DNA of 64,000 bases from Mucilaginibacter dorajii (GCF_024808255.1 NZ_JANTYS010000009.1:62001-126000); one strand, 5' to 3'; positions 1 through 9,270 are shown, counted from the stretch's first letter. Numbers and translations are program-made. The notes: generated from the sequence alone by a model not told the origin.

Positions 1-99
1 AGGATCAATTTTTTAAAGGGCAAGGTCGAACTGGATTCGCAGGTGGGCAAGGGAACGCTGGTATCGGTTTATGTTCCGATTACTAAGAAAGCTTTATAG
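1..99 (+). CDS. Sensor histidine kinase, C-terminal end only
   Basis: The window opens inside a reading frame of 32 codons that ends at TAG 97-99. The residues SQVGKGTLVSVYVPI match the last strand of a histidine-kinase ATPase domain (the usual form is S..GkGT.v.v.iP). The kinase body, sensor domain and phospho-accepting histidine lie outside the window. A response regulator follows on the opposite strand (333-974); the two could be partners, but this is inference because the genes converge rather than form an operon. Confidence 0.6.
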   Translation, partial: RINFLKGKVELDSQVGKGTLVSVYVPITKKAL

Positions 100-140
100 G
101 ATTAGGGAAAGTGTTTTTTGGATTGCAAGCCCGCAAAACT

Positions 141-296
141 TTGGCTAAAGCCATCTTTTCGGCTGCCCTCTATAGACCGTTGGCTAAAGCCAAACGGCAA
201 TGAATAAAAGAAATTGGCTTCAAAGAAAATTGAAAATTCATTGCCGTCCCATTTATGGGGCGGAAAGACAACAACCTACAAAATGGCTTTAGCCAA
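141..296. repeat. Inverted-repeat element with GGCTAAAGCC motifs
   Basis: GGCTAAAGCC palindromes occur at 142-151 and 182-191, and the complementary form TGGCTTTAGCCAA lies at 284-296. Inside is a perfect 12-bp inverted repeat, ACGGCAATGAAT at 194-205 against ATTCATTGCCGT at 236-247. The whole could fold into a long hairpin between the convergent kinase and response-regulator genes. The same core motif recurs near 36479. It resembles REP-type intergenic elements; no coding potential was seen. Confidence 0.6.
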
Positions 297-332
297 AATC
301 AGTTCTCTATATTTAAAATATCATTTTCCCGT

Positions 333-974
333 TTACAAATTATACTGCAATATAAACTTGGTAAGCTCAACCGGATTTTTGAGGTTTAGCTTTTGCATAA
401 TGTTTTTACGGTGGGTTTCAACCGTGTAAATGCTCAGGTGCAGGTGATTGGCCATTTGCTGGTTGGTAAAATCCTGTTTAATAAATTGCAGTAGTTCGAG
501 CTCCCGCTTGGTAAGCTGAAATTGCTTTAAAAAAACATCCGGCTCATCAAAGTTTGAATTTACCACGGGTAGTTTGGCCGGGAAACATGGTGTACCTTCA
601 CTTACCAGGCGCATCACTCTTAACAGTTCGCTTTTCTCGGCATTTTTAAAAAGATAGCCATCGGCACCGCCGGCCCTGGCTTTTTCAATCAGGTGTTCTT
701 CGTTATAGGTAGATAGCATGATCACCTTTATTTTGGGGTGATAGTCCTTTACCCTTTTTAGCACATCAAAACCGTTCATCCCAGGCATGTTGATATCAAG
801 CAGGATGAGTTTTGGCGTATGCGTATGCAATAAACCCAGCAATTCCTTACCATTTGCAGCAATATTGAGGATCTCTATATCGGGCTCGGTTTGCAATAAC
901 ATGCTAAGTCCGTTTATAAACAAGGTGTGGTCATCTGCTATAATAACCGATAATTTTTCAGCTGTTGTTTCCAT
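333..974 (-). CDS. NarL/LuxR-family response regulator
   Basis: A 213-residue two-domain regulator. Residues 7-125 form a receiver domain with the acidic pair D14/D15, the phospho-acceptor D60 in LILLDINMPGMNG, the conserved S88/T89 and K110. Residues about 150-213 form a LuxR-type helix-turn-helix (LTKRELELLQFI, then a recognition helix with TVETHRKNIMQKL). Length is typical of the family. It is expected to be phosphorylated by a sensor kinase and to bind DNA as a dimer. The nearest kinase is the truncated one at the window edge, which converges on it. The target genes cannot be read from the sequence. Confidence 0.93.
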   Translation of the reverse strand: METTAEKLSVIIADDHTLFINGLSMLLQTEPDIEILNIAANGKELLGLLHTHTPKLILLDINMPGMNGFDVLKRVKDYHPKIKVIMLSTYNEEHLIEKARAGGADGYLFKNAEKSELLRVMRLVSEGTPCFPAKLPVVNSNFDEPDVFLKQFQLTKRELELLQFIKQDFTNQQMANHLHLSIYTVETHRKNIMQKLNLKNPVELTKFILQYNL

Positions 975-1139
975 CGTACTAATTATCAGTAAATCTAAAC
1001 TTTATCATCACTTCAAAAAATACCAACTGCTTTGTATTGTGTACCCTACCGGTACTCCATAAAATTGTGTTATTGAAACGGAACGAAAAAGAGTTTATCC
1101 AGCTTAACCATTTTATAAAAAACCATTAATCTAAAGGCG

Positions 1140-1283
1140 ATGAAAGATATAATAGGCACTTTACTGATCATGCTATTTTGCATAACTGCCCTTTCCCGTA
1201 ACAAACATCCGGATAGGGCATTACCGTCAAGACCTAAACCCAAACCAATAAAGCCCGACAGGAGCGATGGTTTGACAAATTAA
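1140..1283 (+). CDS. Possible small secreted or membrane peptide, 47 aa
   Basis: A 47-codon frame that starts MKDIIGTLLIMLFCITALS, which looks like a signal peptide or single membrane helix, and continues with a Lys/Pro-rich tail (RPKPKPIKPD). It lies alone between two minus-strand genes and is followed about 70 nt later by a plus-strand terminator-like hairpin (1355-1392), which supports a transcript in this direction. No family is recognised. The short length and weak ribosome-binding site (TAAAGGCG before the ATG) leave it uncertain. Confidence 0.35.
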   Translation: MKDIIGTLLIMLFCITALSRNKHPDRALPSRPKPKPIKPDRSDGLTN

Positions 1284-1354
1284 TTAAAATCTATTATACC
1301 ACCTAAACCAGGAAAACACGCTAAAAATTGTTCTATAAATAATTGGGGGATGGA

Positions 1355-1392
1355 GCCCTGTCGGTAGCAATACCGCGGGGTTTCCTTTTTTT
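1355..1392 (+). terminator. Rho-independent terminator candidate
   Basis: CCCTGTCGGTA and TACCGCGGGG form an imperfect stem with a GCAA loop, followed by a run of T residues at 1381-1391. It points along the plus strand, so it would end a transcript through the small frame at 1140. It lies just past the 3' end of the minus-strand M28 gene. Confidence 0.45.
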
Positions 1393-1405
1393 ATAAAACC
1401 TCAAT

Positions 1406-3130
1406 TTATTTTAGGTCGATGTTTATTTTCTGGTTTAAATCGTTCACTGCTTTTTGTGCCGATGCTATTTTGCTGCTTATAGCAGTACTTATACCCACTG
1501 TATTGATATCTGTCATTTTTCCAATAGCATCAATATACCATTTAGCCCACACATCAATTTTATGCTTTTCGGCATCTGCCGCCGATCCATCTTTTATGGC
1601 CTGTAGCCCAAGCGTGGATTCGGTTTGTAGCCTGTCGGTGGCATTTTTTTGAAGTTCGTCAACCAGGCTTATTGTTGTTGATTCATTTGCCGCGGTTAAC
1701 GCAAAAGCTGTAGCCAGGGCGCTCACGCCAACATTTTTCATTTCCTGGGCCGATACCATGTTTAACCTATCGGCATCGGTGTGGTAATACACATCCGTAA
1801 AATGCCACATCAGCAAACCCGGGATTTTAGCCTGCAAAAATGGCGTGTGGTCGCTGCCGCCTTCAAATGGATTGCTCATCACTACCCAGCCATTTTCCTT
1901 TGCCTGTTGCCTACAGCGATTTAATACCAGGTCGTTAAAATAATGCGGAAACATATCTGACTCTTGCAACGGCCTGCCCCCCCATTCGGTATGCTTATCT
2001 TCACCACGTGTCCATATTGCTGAAGGATCGGGCATTTTTTCTACCAGGAACGTACCTCCCGTTTTGCTTACATCCTCGCCGACCATATCAAGGCTTAGCC
2101 CCCATTTAATTCCTTTGGCCCGTACGGTATCTTCGCTTACGTATCTGCCTGTTGATACAATTTCATCGCCCCATAAAAATGTAATGGTACGCTTTGGCTC
2201 AAACTTTTTTTGCCTGATCAGCTCGGCCGTCACTCTTGCCATTTCGGCCAGGGTGCCTACACCTGTGGCATTATCATTAGCACCTGGCTCCTGCACGTGG
2301 GCGCTAAAAACAAAACGTTCATCGGGCAAAGTGGTACCGCGGGCATTAGCCACCACGGTTAACTCTTTTGATTGGTATATTTTTGAAGCTACCTCTACAT
2401 GTACTTTAACTATACCTTTTTGCAGAGCGGCTTTCAATCGTTCGTTAGCAGCGTAGGATAGTAAGATCCCAAATTTCTGGCTCAATGAATCCTGGTTTGA
2501 AATGCCGCCAAACTGTATCGAGTTTACATTTTTCCCGGGTTGGGTATAAGCCGGCAGGTTATAGCTCATAGCACCAAGCGCACCATTTTTTATGGCGGCC
2601 TGGTAAAATTGACCGATGTTGCCCTCGCCAAAAACAATCTTCCCTTTTACTTTCGCGCTATCGATGCTTTTAATATCGGCCCGGTCTATAAAAACCACTT
2701 CGGCAGTAATGCCCCCGACTGGCGTAGTGCCAGAGTACATGGCCAACATGTTGCGGTTAGTGGCAAACTTTAATAATGGCTCCTGATCTCCGGCTATGGT
2801 TACAATCGCGTTTACAGGCTCCCAGGTAAGCCTTTTCATTTCGCGTGTTTCAATACGATAGGTTAGCGGGCCATCAGCCTCCCCTTTTACTTCTTTTTTA
2901 TAACCTGCTTGTTGCAGCGTTTTTTCTACCTCAAAAATACTCTGGTTAAAACCAGAATTCCCGGGTACACGCCAGCGACTTTCAACAAAAGCTACGGTTT
3001 TATAAGCGTTGGCTTCAATAAAAGTGCTCCGTAAAACGGGATAATAACTATCAACAGTGCTTAACTTCTTCTGCGCAGATACAACACCTGCAGATAATGC
3101 AAACAGACTTAATAAAAAGATCTTCTTCAT
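1406..3130 (-). CDS. Secreted M28-family zinc metallopeptidase with PA domain
   Basis: A 574-residue exported enzyme. Residues 1-19 are a signal peptide ending in SAQ. A PA-like insert domain covers roughly 130-255 (VVFIDR, KGKIVFGEG). The M28 catalytic domain carries the expected zinc ligands and catalytic acid: H278 (FSAHVQEPG), D286 (GANDNATG), E323 (LWGDEI), D348 (LDMVGED) and a C-terminal histidine in GGSDHTPF or YYHTDAD. The family removes amino acids from peptides using two zinc ions. A C-terminal extension of about 100 residues has no recognised fold. It is monocistronic here and likely periplasmic or surface exposed. Confidence 0.88.
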   Translation of the reverse strand: MKKIFLLSLFALSAGVVSAQKKLSTVDSYYPVLRSTFIEANAYKTVAFVESRWRVPGNSGFNQSIFEVEKTLQQAGYKKEVKGEADGPLTYRIETREMKRLTWEPVNAIVTIAGDQEPLLKFATNRNMLAMYSGTTPVGGITAEVVFIDRADIKSIDSAKVKGKIVFGEGNIGQFYQAAIKNGALGAMSYNLPAYTQPGKNVNSIQFGGISNQDSLSQKFGILLSYAANERLKAALQKGIVKVHVEVASKIYQSKELTVVANARGTTLPDERFVFSAHVQEPGANDNATGVGTLAEMARVTAELIRQKKFEPKRTITFLWGDEIVSTGRYVSEDTVRAKGIKWGLSLDMVGEDVSKTGGTFLVEKMPDPSAIWTRGEDKHTEWGGRPLQESDMFPHYFNDLVLNRCRQQAKENGWVVMSNPFEGGSDHTPFLQAKIPGLLMWHFTDVYYHTDADRLNMVSAQEMKNVGVSALATAFALTAANESTTISLVDELQKNATDRLQTESTLGLQAIKDGSAADAEKHKIDVWAKWYIDAIGKMTDINTVGISTAISSKIASAQKAVNDLNQKINIDLK

Positions 3131-3244
3131 TCTGTAATATAGGCTGGCAAAATACCCATTAATAGCATTAAAGCAAAATGGGTACCCTGCCGCCCAGGGA
3201 AATCGCTTTTAACATTATTTTCTCACAAGCCAAGATTTAAATGA

Positions 3245-3385
3245 ACACGAATTTAACTGCCCACAGGACAGATTATAGCGAATTTCACGAATTTTTTTGA
3301 CTCAATATTTTAATTTGTACTATCGATCAATTCCAAAATCCGTGAAATTCGATTAAATTGTAACCGAGGCGGCGGACATTCGTGT
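3245..3385. repeat. Nested inverted repeat with CACGAATT motif
   Basis: Three nested complementary pairs: ACACGAAT 3245-3252 with ATTCGTGT 3378-3385; AATTTAA 3250-3256 with TTAAATT 3353-3359; and CGAATTTCACG 3279-3289 with CGTGAAATTCG 3341-3351. The element fills the gap between the M28 gene and the acyltransferase, and ends about 10 nt from the acyltransferase stop codon. A similar CGCATTACACGAATT word appears at the right edge of the window (near 63947). Confidence 0.6.
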
Positions 3386-3394
3386 CGGAATAAA

Positions 3395-4525
3395 CTATGC
3401 CCGCTTTGCCAAAAACCGCTTTTGCAGCCATTGCCTAACCGGCTCATCATAAAGTTTAAGGCAGGCATAGGCTATGGCTATGGCCGATATAAATAACACT
3501 ACACCCATACCAATACCAGAACGAAGCGATATCTTGTTATCAACCACCCAGGCAGTGTAAGTATATATTAACGCGTAGTGGGTAATATAAATTGGATACG
3601 AAATATCGCCCAGTAGTTTACAGATACGGGCAGATGTTTTATTTACAATATTACCACCCGCGCCAATAGCAACAATTAGCGGGAAAAGAATAATGATACA
3701 AACGGATTCATACAAGCCGTTCATCCACAGTTGATGCTCATCACCTATGCGGGGGATACAAAGGATAGCAATGATCATTAAACTACAAATCCAGAATGCA
3801 CCTTTAACGTGAATGAGCTTTCCTACCCTTGAAAGCAGCATGCCCGCAAAAAAAGGATAAAGCAAACGGGTAAAACCAATGTTGAGCTGCGTTTTATCAA
3901 CCGACCATCCGCCAATTACATCGCCCTGCGTCCCCATTACCGTATAGTGAATAAGCAAACAGGCAAACGCGAATACAAATACGGCAAGCAGGGTTTTAGA
4001 AAACCGGCGAAAAACTACGGCGTACAGGATGTTGGCAATGTATTCAAAAAACAACGACCATGCCGGTCCGTTCAGCGGATGCATTTCCTGCCAGCCCCTG
4101 ATATCCATGCCGGGTGTTAAAGGGATTAATGTAAAACCAACTACCATTACCAGTAACATTTTCCAAACCGGGGTTTGGTTAATGAGCGGAAACAACGCGC
4201 CACCTTGAAAGTAGAAGAATATAGCACCTATAATTGAACCCATAATAACCATAGGCTGCAGCCGGATGAGGCGGCGTTTATAAAACTCCCACTCCGTCAT
4301 TTTTACCCAGCGATCATCATAGGCATAAGCTACAACAAAGCCCGAAAGCAGGAAAAAGAAATCGACCGCCAGGTAACCGTGGTTGAGGATCTGATTAAAC
4401 CGATTGCCGCCGGCAAAGGTTTCCAGAACGTGAAAAGCGACCACAAGAAGTGCAGCGACACCACGCAGACCGTCTAAAATTTGATAATGGTTTTTTGATT
4501 CGAGATAAGCAGGAGTTTGAGCCAT
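3395..4525 (-). CDS. Acyltransferase 3 family membrane protein (OafA/YrhL-like)
   Basis: A 376-residue polytopic protein with about ten hydrophobic segments. The N-terminal signature of the acyltransferase-3 family is clear: QILDGLRGVAALLVVAFHV with the conserved catalytic-region histidine, then LAVDFFFLLSGFVVAYAY and the arginine-rich KRRLIRLQP. These enzymes move acyl groups, often acetyl, across the inner membrane to sugars of surface polysaccharides or other envelope molecules. The acceptor cannot be inferred because no glycan genes are adjacent. Full length compared with the family. Confidence 0.9.
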   Translation of the reverse strand: MAQTPAYLESKNHYQILDGLRGVAALLVVAFHVLETFAGGNRFNQILNHGYLAVDFFFLLSGFVVAYAYDDRWVKMTEWEFYKRRLIRLQPMVIMGSIIGAIFFYFQGGALFPLINQTPVWKMLLVMVVGFTLIPLTPGMDIRGWQEMHPLNGPAWSLFFEYIANILYAVVFRRFSKTLLAVFVFAFACLLIHYTVMGTQGDVIGGWSVDKTQLNIGFTRLLYPFFAGMLLSRVGKLIHVKGAFWICSLMIIAILCIPRIGDEHQLWMNGLYESVCIIILFPLIVAIGAGGNIVNKTSARICKLLGDISYPIYITHYALIYTYTAWVVDNKISLRSGIGMGVVLFISAIAIAYACLKLYDEPVRQWLQKRFLAKRA

Positions 4526-4611
4526 TGGGTGAACAGGGTTATTGACTTAATAGTTTAAATTGGTTGCTAAATTTAACGTTTTAGCACAATAAGTCAAATG
4601 GCTTTAGAATT

Positions 4612-5064
4612 TTAGCGCTCGCTTTGATCAGCTTGACCTGCCTGCACCACTTTAATTAAAAATTCAAAGTCTAAAGAACCAGAAGACTTTTCTTTAAAAT
4701 CAACTTCCGAAAGTTGTTCACAGCCAAGTTCTTTAAGCCATTTATTCAAAACCCCAAACCATTCGCCCTCACCTCTTTCATACAGTTTTACGATATCGTC
4801 GGGATGCAGGAGCGTCAGATCTTTTGCCCTTAAAAAGCTTTGTGTACGGCTGTAAACAAAACCAATGCTATCTTCTTTATAACCCCGGTTCAAGTAAAAG
4901 TGGATGAAGTCCCTGTTGCTTTTAGACATTCTATCCGCCGGATTATTTTTTATTCCTTCTTTCCATTTCTTATGGCCTTTAAACAGCAAGTAAAAAAAGT
5001 GAAACACAGCATATATAATTACAACTGCAAAAAAGCTGGCTATAAAAACTAAACGGTGACTCAT
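4612..5064 (-). CDS. Hypothetical membrane-anchored protein, 150 aa
   Basis: I do not recognise a family. Residues 5-28 form one strongly hydrophobic helix (LVFIASFFAVVIIYAVFHFF), followed by a basic segment, suggesting an N-in anchor with a soluble cytosolic part of about 115 residues. The soluble part is charged and predicted mostly helical. The gene is followed by the acyltransferase on the same strand (87 nt gap) and preceded by the DyP peroxidase gene (about 40 nt gap), so a three-gene transcript is possible. Confidence 0.7.
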   Translation of the reverse strand: MSHRLVFIASFFAVVIIYAVFHFFYLLFKGHKKWKEGIKNNPADRMSKSNRDFIHFYLNRGYKEDSIGFVYSRTQSFLRAKDLTLLHPDDIVKLYERGEGEWFGVLNKWLKELGCEQLSEVDFKEKSSGSLDFEFLIKVVQAGQADQSER

Positions 5065-5104
5065 CAGGAATTAGTTACGATATAAATTTAATCTTCGGAA
5101 AGCT

Positions 5105-6031
5105 TCATTCTCCGGAAAAGTCATCAATCATGTTAAACGTGGGTACAAAAAACAAGCTGCCCGTTTTGGCTGTGCTGAAATCTAATATCCTATCGTAATT
5201 ACCAACGGGAGAGCCAACAAACATATTATTCAACATTTTTTTTACCGTTGTAAATGTGCTTGCATAGGCAATAAAATAAGTGCCCATTTCATTGGTAGAC
5301 ATATTGCCGAAAGGCATATTATCCCGAACAATTTTAAGCTCATCGCCTACATTAGCCAAAGCGATATGTGAGTTTGATGGTTTTACATCGTCGGCCATTT
5401 CTATATCATTCGATTTAGATCTCCCTATCACTTTTTCCTGTTGCTCGGTAGATAGCTCTTTCCACCCGGTTAAGTTGTGGATGTATTTTTGCACAAAAAG
5501 ATAGCTTCCTCCTTTGTAATCGGGGTCTTCTTTGCCCACCATGCTGAATAGTTCCCTATCCTGCCCTTGTGGGTTTTCTGTACCGTCCACAAAACCCAAT
5601 ATCGAGCGGCTATCCCAATACCTAAAACCATGAATTTCTTCTGCACTAACAGCCACCGGGCTTAAAACATCGGTTATTGCCGATGCCATATCATAACAAA
5701 TGCTGGTAGTATCCGCCCGAATATGAAAATGCAAGTCTCCTTTTGACGAAACCGCGGTATGTTTACCGCCAGCAATAGGCTCAAAATTCACCAATTCTTT
5801 AGGCATCGGAACCAGGAGCTGAAGCCGGAGCCATGCTTCATAGCCAATGCCCATTACACAGCTTGCCCTGGAAACCGGGAACCGAACATTGGCGGAATTA
5901 TTAAGGTTGATTAACAGTTTGCAAAGCTTGCTAAAAACAGCACTAACCTCCAGGTTGTCTTTAAAGTTCCAAACCATAAATATGGTGTTGTCATTGGTGT
6001 AGTCTGTTACATTCTGCGAATCCGGCTTCAT
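5105..6031 (-). CDS. Dyp-type heme peroxidase
   Basis: A 308-residue dye-decolorizing peroxidase. The hallmark GXXDG motif is present as GFVDGTENP (146-154, catalytic D149). The proximal heme ligand is probably H222 (NSHIALANVG) and the distal arginine R236 (IVRDNMPFG), the usual arrangement in the compact, YfeX-like group. No signal peptide or Tat motif is seen, so it is likely cytosolic. It oxidises substrates with hydrogen peroxide; the natural substrate is unknown. No encapsulin gene is adjacent. Confidence 0.92.
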   Translation of the reverse strand: MKPDSQNVTDYTNDNTIFMVWNFKDNLEVSAVFSKLCKLLINLNNSANVRFPVSRASCVMGIGYEAWLRLQLLVPMPKELVNFEPIAGGKHTAVSSKGDLHFHIRADTTSICYDMASAITDVLSPVAVSAEEIHGFRYWDSRSILGFVDGTENPQGQDRELFSMVGKEDPDYKGGSYLFVQKYIHNLTGWKELSTEQQEKVIGRSKSNDIEMADDVKPSNSHIALANVGDELKIVRDNMPFGNMSTNEMGTYFIAYASTFTTVKKMLNNMFVGSPVGNYDRILDFSTAKTGSLFFVPTFNMIDDFSGE

Positions 6032-6373
6032 AGGTACTTAAAATATAGCTGTTAGGAGTTACGAAAATAAATAATCTTAGCTGTATTAATATACATTGCT
6101 AATTATGGTCATAAAAAAGTTCTTAGACTACAACACCCGAACGCTTTATTAGAAGAATTGCCGCTTTATGTAATTTTTCAGTAACTTGACTTAGCCCTCT
6201 AAGCAGGCCAAAAGGGAGCCACGGTGGAGCACATAGTACTCTTTTTTCCTGTATCACAGAAATATTTTGTCGTGATGCCCCCCTCAAGTTGTCGTTTTTA
6301 CACAGCCTAAATTCCCGAAATACTTTCGATCTTTATATTGTCAATAAAATCAAAATAATTTAAATAACGTTTT
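6032..6373. other. Intergenic region, possible gene relic
   Basis: This 342-nt gap between divergent genes holds no intact frame. At 6122-6142 is CTTAGACTACAACACCCGAAC, which recurs with one change at 11442-11462 in another gap. In one frame both copies read V-LRLQ(H/N)PN(A/S), so they may be relics of the same lost gene; this is inference. The stretch just before 6374 is A+T rich and probably carries the hydrolase promoter, but no clear consensus was found. Confidence 0.35.
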
Positions 6374-7249
6374 ATGAAAAGAGTATTTAAAGGGCCTAAT
6401 GTTCTCAAACCGCTATTATTTATTGCTATGCTTTTTTTTACAGTACTTCAGTGCAAAGGGCAACAGCTTAAACCTGCCAACAGTGGTTTTGCACCGGTTA
6501 ATGGTATTAAAGTTTATTACGAAGTATATGGCGAGGGTAAGCCTATCGTTTTGCTGCATGGGGCTTTTATGACCATTGAAGGCAACTGGGGGCAATTAAT
6601 ACCTGAATTGTCAAAAACAAGAAAAGTAATAGCCATTGAAATGCAGGGACATGGACACACTCCGTTTTCGGACAGAAAATTAGACCTTGCTACCCTGGCA
6701 AGTGATGTGGACGGCGTAATGAATTACTTAAAAGTTGACAGTGCCGATGTTGTGGGATATAGCATGGGCGGTTCTGTGGCTTACCAGTTAACCATACAAA
6801 GCCCTAAACGGGTTAAAAAATTGGTGATCATTTCTTCTACTTATAAAAGTACCGGTTGGCGGCCCGAAATAGCCAACGCATTTAAAAACATGAAGCCTGA
6901 ATTATTTGCGAATAGTCCTATGAAAACGGCATATGATGCTATAGCGCCCGACAAAACAAAATGGACAAAGTTCATAGAACAAATGCTTGTTTTTATCGGG
7001 ACCTCATTTGACATGGGCGACAGCAATATCGCGAAAATTACGGCACCTGTATTGATCATCTCTGGCGATAATGACGGCCTGGATAAAATTGAGTTGATGA
7101 AAACGTATCAACTATTGGGCGGTGGCGTGGCTGCCGATATGGCACCGATGCCAAAATCACATTTGGCCATTGTTCCTTCACAGAGTCACGTTAGTTTAAT
7201 GATGCAGACGAACACAATATTAGGTTACCTGGATGGATTTTTAAAATAG
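6374..7249 (+). CDS. Exported alpha/beta hydrolase
   Basis: A 291-residue alpha/beta-hydrolase fold protein. Residues 1-29 contain a hydrophobic signal segment; C27 is preceded by VLQ, a poor lipobox, so lipoprotein status is doubtful. Oxyanion-hole HG lies in LLHGAF (62-63), the nucleophile is S130 in GYSMGG, the acid is likely D232 or D234 (ISGDND) and the base H272 (SQSHVSL). Substrate is not predictable. A bidirectional terminator follows and the next gene converges. Confidence 0.87.
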   Translation: MKRVFKGPNVLKPLLFIAMLFFTVLQCKGQQLKPANSGFAPVNGIKVYYEVYGEGKPIVLLHGAFMTIEGNWGQLIPELSKTRKVIAIEMQGHGHTPFSDRKLDLATLASDVDGVMNYLKVDSADVVGYSMGGSVAYQLTIQSPKRVKKLVIISSTYKSTGWRPEIANAFKNMKPELFANSPMKTAYDAIAPDKTKWTKFIEQMLVFIGTSFDMGDSNIAKITAPVLIISGDNDGLDKIELMKTYQLLGGGVAADMAPMPKSHLAIVPSQSHVSLMMQTNTILGYLDGFLK

Positions 7250-7333
7250 CGGGAACGGTATTGGCTTGGGTATTTCGTTTACAATAGGGATGATTTGGGT
7301 ATAATCGGGGCATCTGCGGACCCAAAAAAGATT

Positions 7334-7369
7334 TAAAAAAGCCTTTAGATGGAAATCCAAAGGCTTTTT
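7334..7369. terminator. Bidirectional terminator
   Basis: AAAAAAGCCTTT at 7335-7346 pairs with AAAGGCTTTTT at 7358-7368 across a short loop, with A and T runs on both sides. It sits between the convergent hydrolase and SDR genes and can serve both. Confidence 0.8.
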
Positions 7370-7420
7370 ACATTTATTCAAATGCCTGACATCGTCTTTA
7401 AGCTTTTTGAGTTTATGAAT

Positions 7421-8179
7421 TTAAAAACCATACATACCACCCGAAACGGAAATTTGCTCACCCGTAATCCAGGCTGCATCGTCGGAAGCAAGAAATACAG
7501 CAGCTTTCGCAATATCTTCGGGCTGCCCTCTGCGACCAAGCGGTGTTTTTTCAACAAACATTTTTTCATACTCGCTGCCGGCAGTTACACCCGCGCTGGC
7601 TGCGCCTTCTGTTTCTGTAGCGCCCGGCAAAATAGAATTGATACGGATGTTTTTTGAACCCAGTTCTTTTGATAACGCGATGGTAAAGGCATCTAACGCA
7701 GCCTTAGTAGCCGAATACAATGAGGCATTAGGAAGTGGGTATTTACTTGCACCCGAACTGATATTGATGATATTGCCGCCCTTACCGCCAAATAATTTCA
7801 AAGCTGCCTGTATAGTGAGTATAGATCCTAACACATTGACGTTGAAACTCTGATGAAAATCTGCTACTGATATTTGTTCGATAGGTGCGTATCCCTGGGA
7901 AACCGCATTGTTAACTAAAATGTCCAGACTTCCGAAAGCTCTTTTTGTTTCGTCGAACAGCCTGGTTACATCAGCTTCTTTCGATACATCGGCCTGTACA
8001 GCAATAGCTATCCCTCCATTGTCGGTTATGGATTTCACCACTTTATCTGCGCCTTCTTTACTTGAGGCATAATTGACAACTACCTTTGCGCCTGCTGCCG
8101 CGAAGTGCTTCGCGATAGATGCGCCTATTCCTTTTGAAGCACCGGTAACTACCGCTACTTTGTTTTTTAAGTTACTCAT
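7421..8179 (-). CDS. Short-chain dehydrogenase/reductase (SDR family)
   Basis: A 252-residue classical SDR. The cofactor motif TGASKGIG is at residues 13-20, NNAV follows near residue 92, and the catalytic serine and YSATK (Tyr-x-x-x-Lys) signature lie around 145-165. The C-terminus ISVSGGMYGF is typical. The enzyme should interconvert an alcohol and a ketone with NAD(P)H. The nearest upstream gene on the same strand is a Crp-like regulator, but a gap of over 300 nt separates them. A second SDR of similar type lies at 10031. Confidence 0.9.
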   Translation of the reverse strand: MSNLKNKVAVVTGASKGIGASIAKHFAAAGAKVVVNYASSKEGADKVVKSITDNGGIAIAVQADVSKEADVTRLFDETKRAFGSLDILVNNAVSQGYAPIEQISVADFHQSFNVNVLGSILTIQAALKLFGGKGGNIINISSGASKYPLPNASLYSATKAALDAFTIALSKELGSKNIRINSILPGATETEGAASAGVTAGSEYEKMFVEKTPLGRRGQPEDIAKAAVFLASDDAAWITGEQISVSGGMYGF

Positions 8180-8516
8180 GATTTTTTTAAGTTAATTTAT
8201 TCATATCCTTCAGATGAATTTGCCGTTCTGAAGGATGTCCAAAGGTACAGCCCCCTGACGTGGCGTTTATTGACTTGAATCATGAAGTACCTGTGATTTA
8301 GGTTAACTCGTGGTATTGATCTAAATCAAGTTAATTGGGTAACTTGTTGTAAAAAAAACAACTTAAGATAGCATGGAAAATCAGGGAAGCGGAAAGCCGG
8401 AGCGATTGCAACGACATATTTTGCGTGGTTGAGCACTTTTATTATTGCTTTCAGGAAGATATTTCAACCGGGATTTTGAAGCGGCAATTGAAAAACCGGC
8501 CGCTTTGTGGAAAAAG
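8180..8516. promoter_or_regulatory. Gap with likely SDR promoter
   Basis: On the minus strand TACCTTTG (8240-8247) matches the Bacteroidota -7 element TAnnTTTG, about 60 nt before the SDR start. No clear -33 TTG was found. A weak hairpin, AAGCGGC/GCCGCTT, lies near 8479-8505 just past the Crp-family stop codon and could be its terminator, although it lacks a good T run. No gene was seen in this 337-nt gap. Confidence 0.4.
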
Positions 8517-9104
8517 CTATTTAAAAGAGTTTTTCCTTATCCTGCTCAACGTTTCCGGGGATAAACCCAGGTAAGAAGCGATCATGTTTTGCGGAAACCG
8601 CTGTAGAAAATGCGGATAATTGCTGATCAAATCCTCGTAACGCTCTTCGGCCGTGTAGCTCATAGCGGCCTGCATTCTTTTCTGGTTTGCAATGGTGTAA
8701 TTTTGACTGATTACGTTCGCCATCGCCGAAAATGCGGGTATTTGCTTAAGGTACTCCTCAATTTGAGCGTTGGTTGATTGCAGAACCTCCAGATTCTCCA
8801 ATGCTTCAATATTAAAGCGGCTTGGCGTTAACAGGTAAAAGCTTTCAAAATCGGCCAGCCACCAGTTTTCCAAAGATAATTTCAGTATATGTTCATGCCC
8901 TTTGTCATCTACCGTAAAGGTCCTTGCGGATCCTTTTACAATAAACCCGATATATTTACATACGTCTCCTTCCTGTAAAAAGTATTGCCGCTTTCTGAGT
9001 TTTTTGGGTTTGAAATGCGCCATCAACAACTGCTTATCATCCTCCGAAAGCAGTTTGCCTGATATTTCCTGAATGTAATCGAAAAACGCTTCAAAATTGG
9101 ACAT
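8517..9104 (-). CDS. Crp/Fnr-family transcriptional regulator
   Basis: A 195-residue protein with a cyclic-nucleotide-binding-like beta-roll at about residues 25-125 (REYFLQ-like segment, then VCKYIGFIVKGSARTF) and a short C-terminal helix-turn-helix (MIASYLGLSPETLSRIRK). This compact form, with no strong second HTH strand pair, is common in Bacteroidota, where it often controls a neighbouring oxidoreductase. No cysteine cluster for an iron-sulfur centre is present, so it is not Fnr itself. The adjacent SDR is the likely target by position only. Confidence 0.88.
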   Translation of the reverse strand: MSNFEAFFDYIQEISGKLLSEDDKQLLMAHFKPKKLRKRQYFLQEGDVCKYIGFIVKGSARTFTVDDKGHEHILKLSLENWWLADFESFYLLTPSRFNIEALENLEVLQSTNAQIEEYLKQIPAFSAMANVISQNYTIANQKRMQAAMSYTAEERYEDLISNYPHFLQRFPQNMIASYLGLSPETLSRIRKNSFK

Positions 9105-9234
9105 CGTTCAAATATATAATTATTCGCAATTTACTTAAGCTGCCTGATAAATGACAAAAAAACAAACACCGTGAATCACTCAGCACGCTTAACGGGGCTG
9201 CTGAAATTTCTTTTGCCAAAGTTAATTAAAGCAA

Positions 9235-9270
9235 CAAAAAATCCCTGCTTTATGAAAAAACAGGGATTTA
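9235..9270 (-). terminator. Rho-independent terminator
   Basis: AAATCCCTG and CAGGGATTT form a perfect 9-bp stem. On the minus strand it is followed by TTTTTTG, so it ends the transcript from the gene at 9347-9970. Confidence 0.8.
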
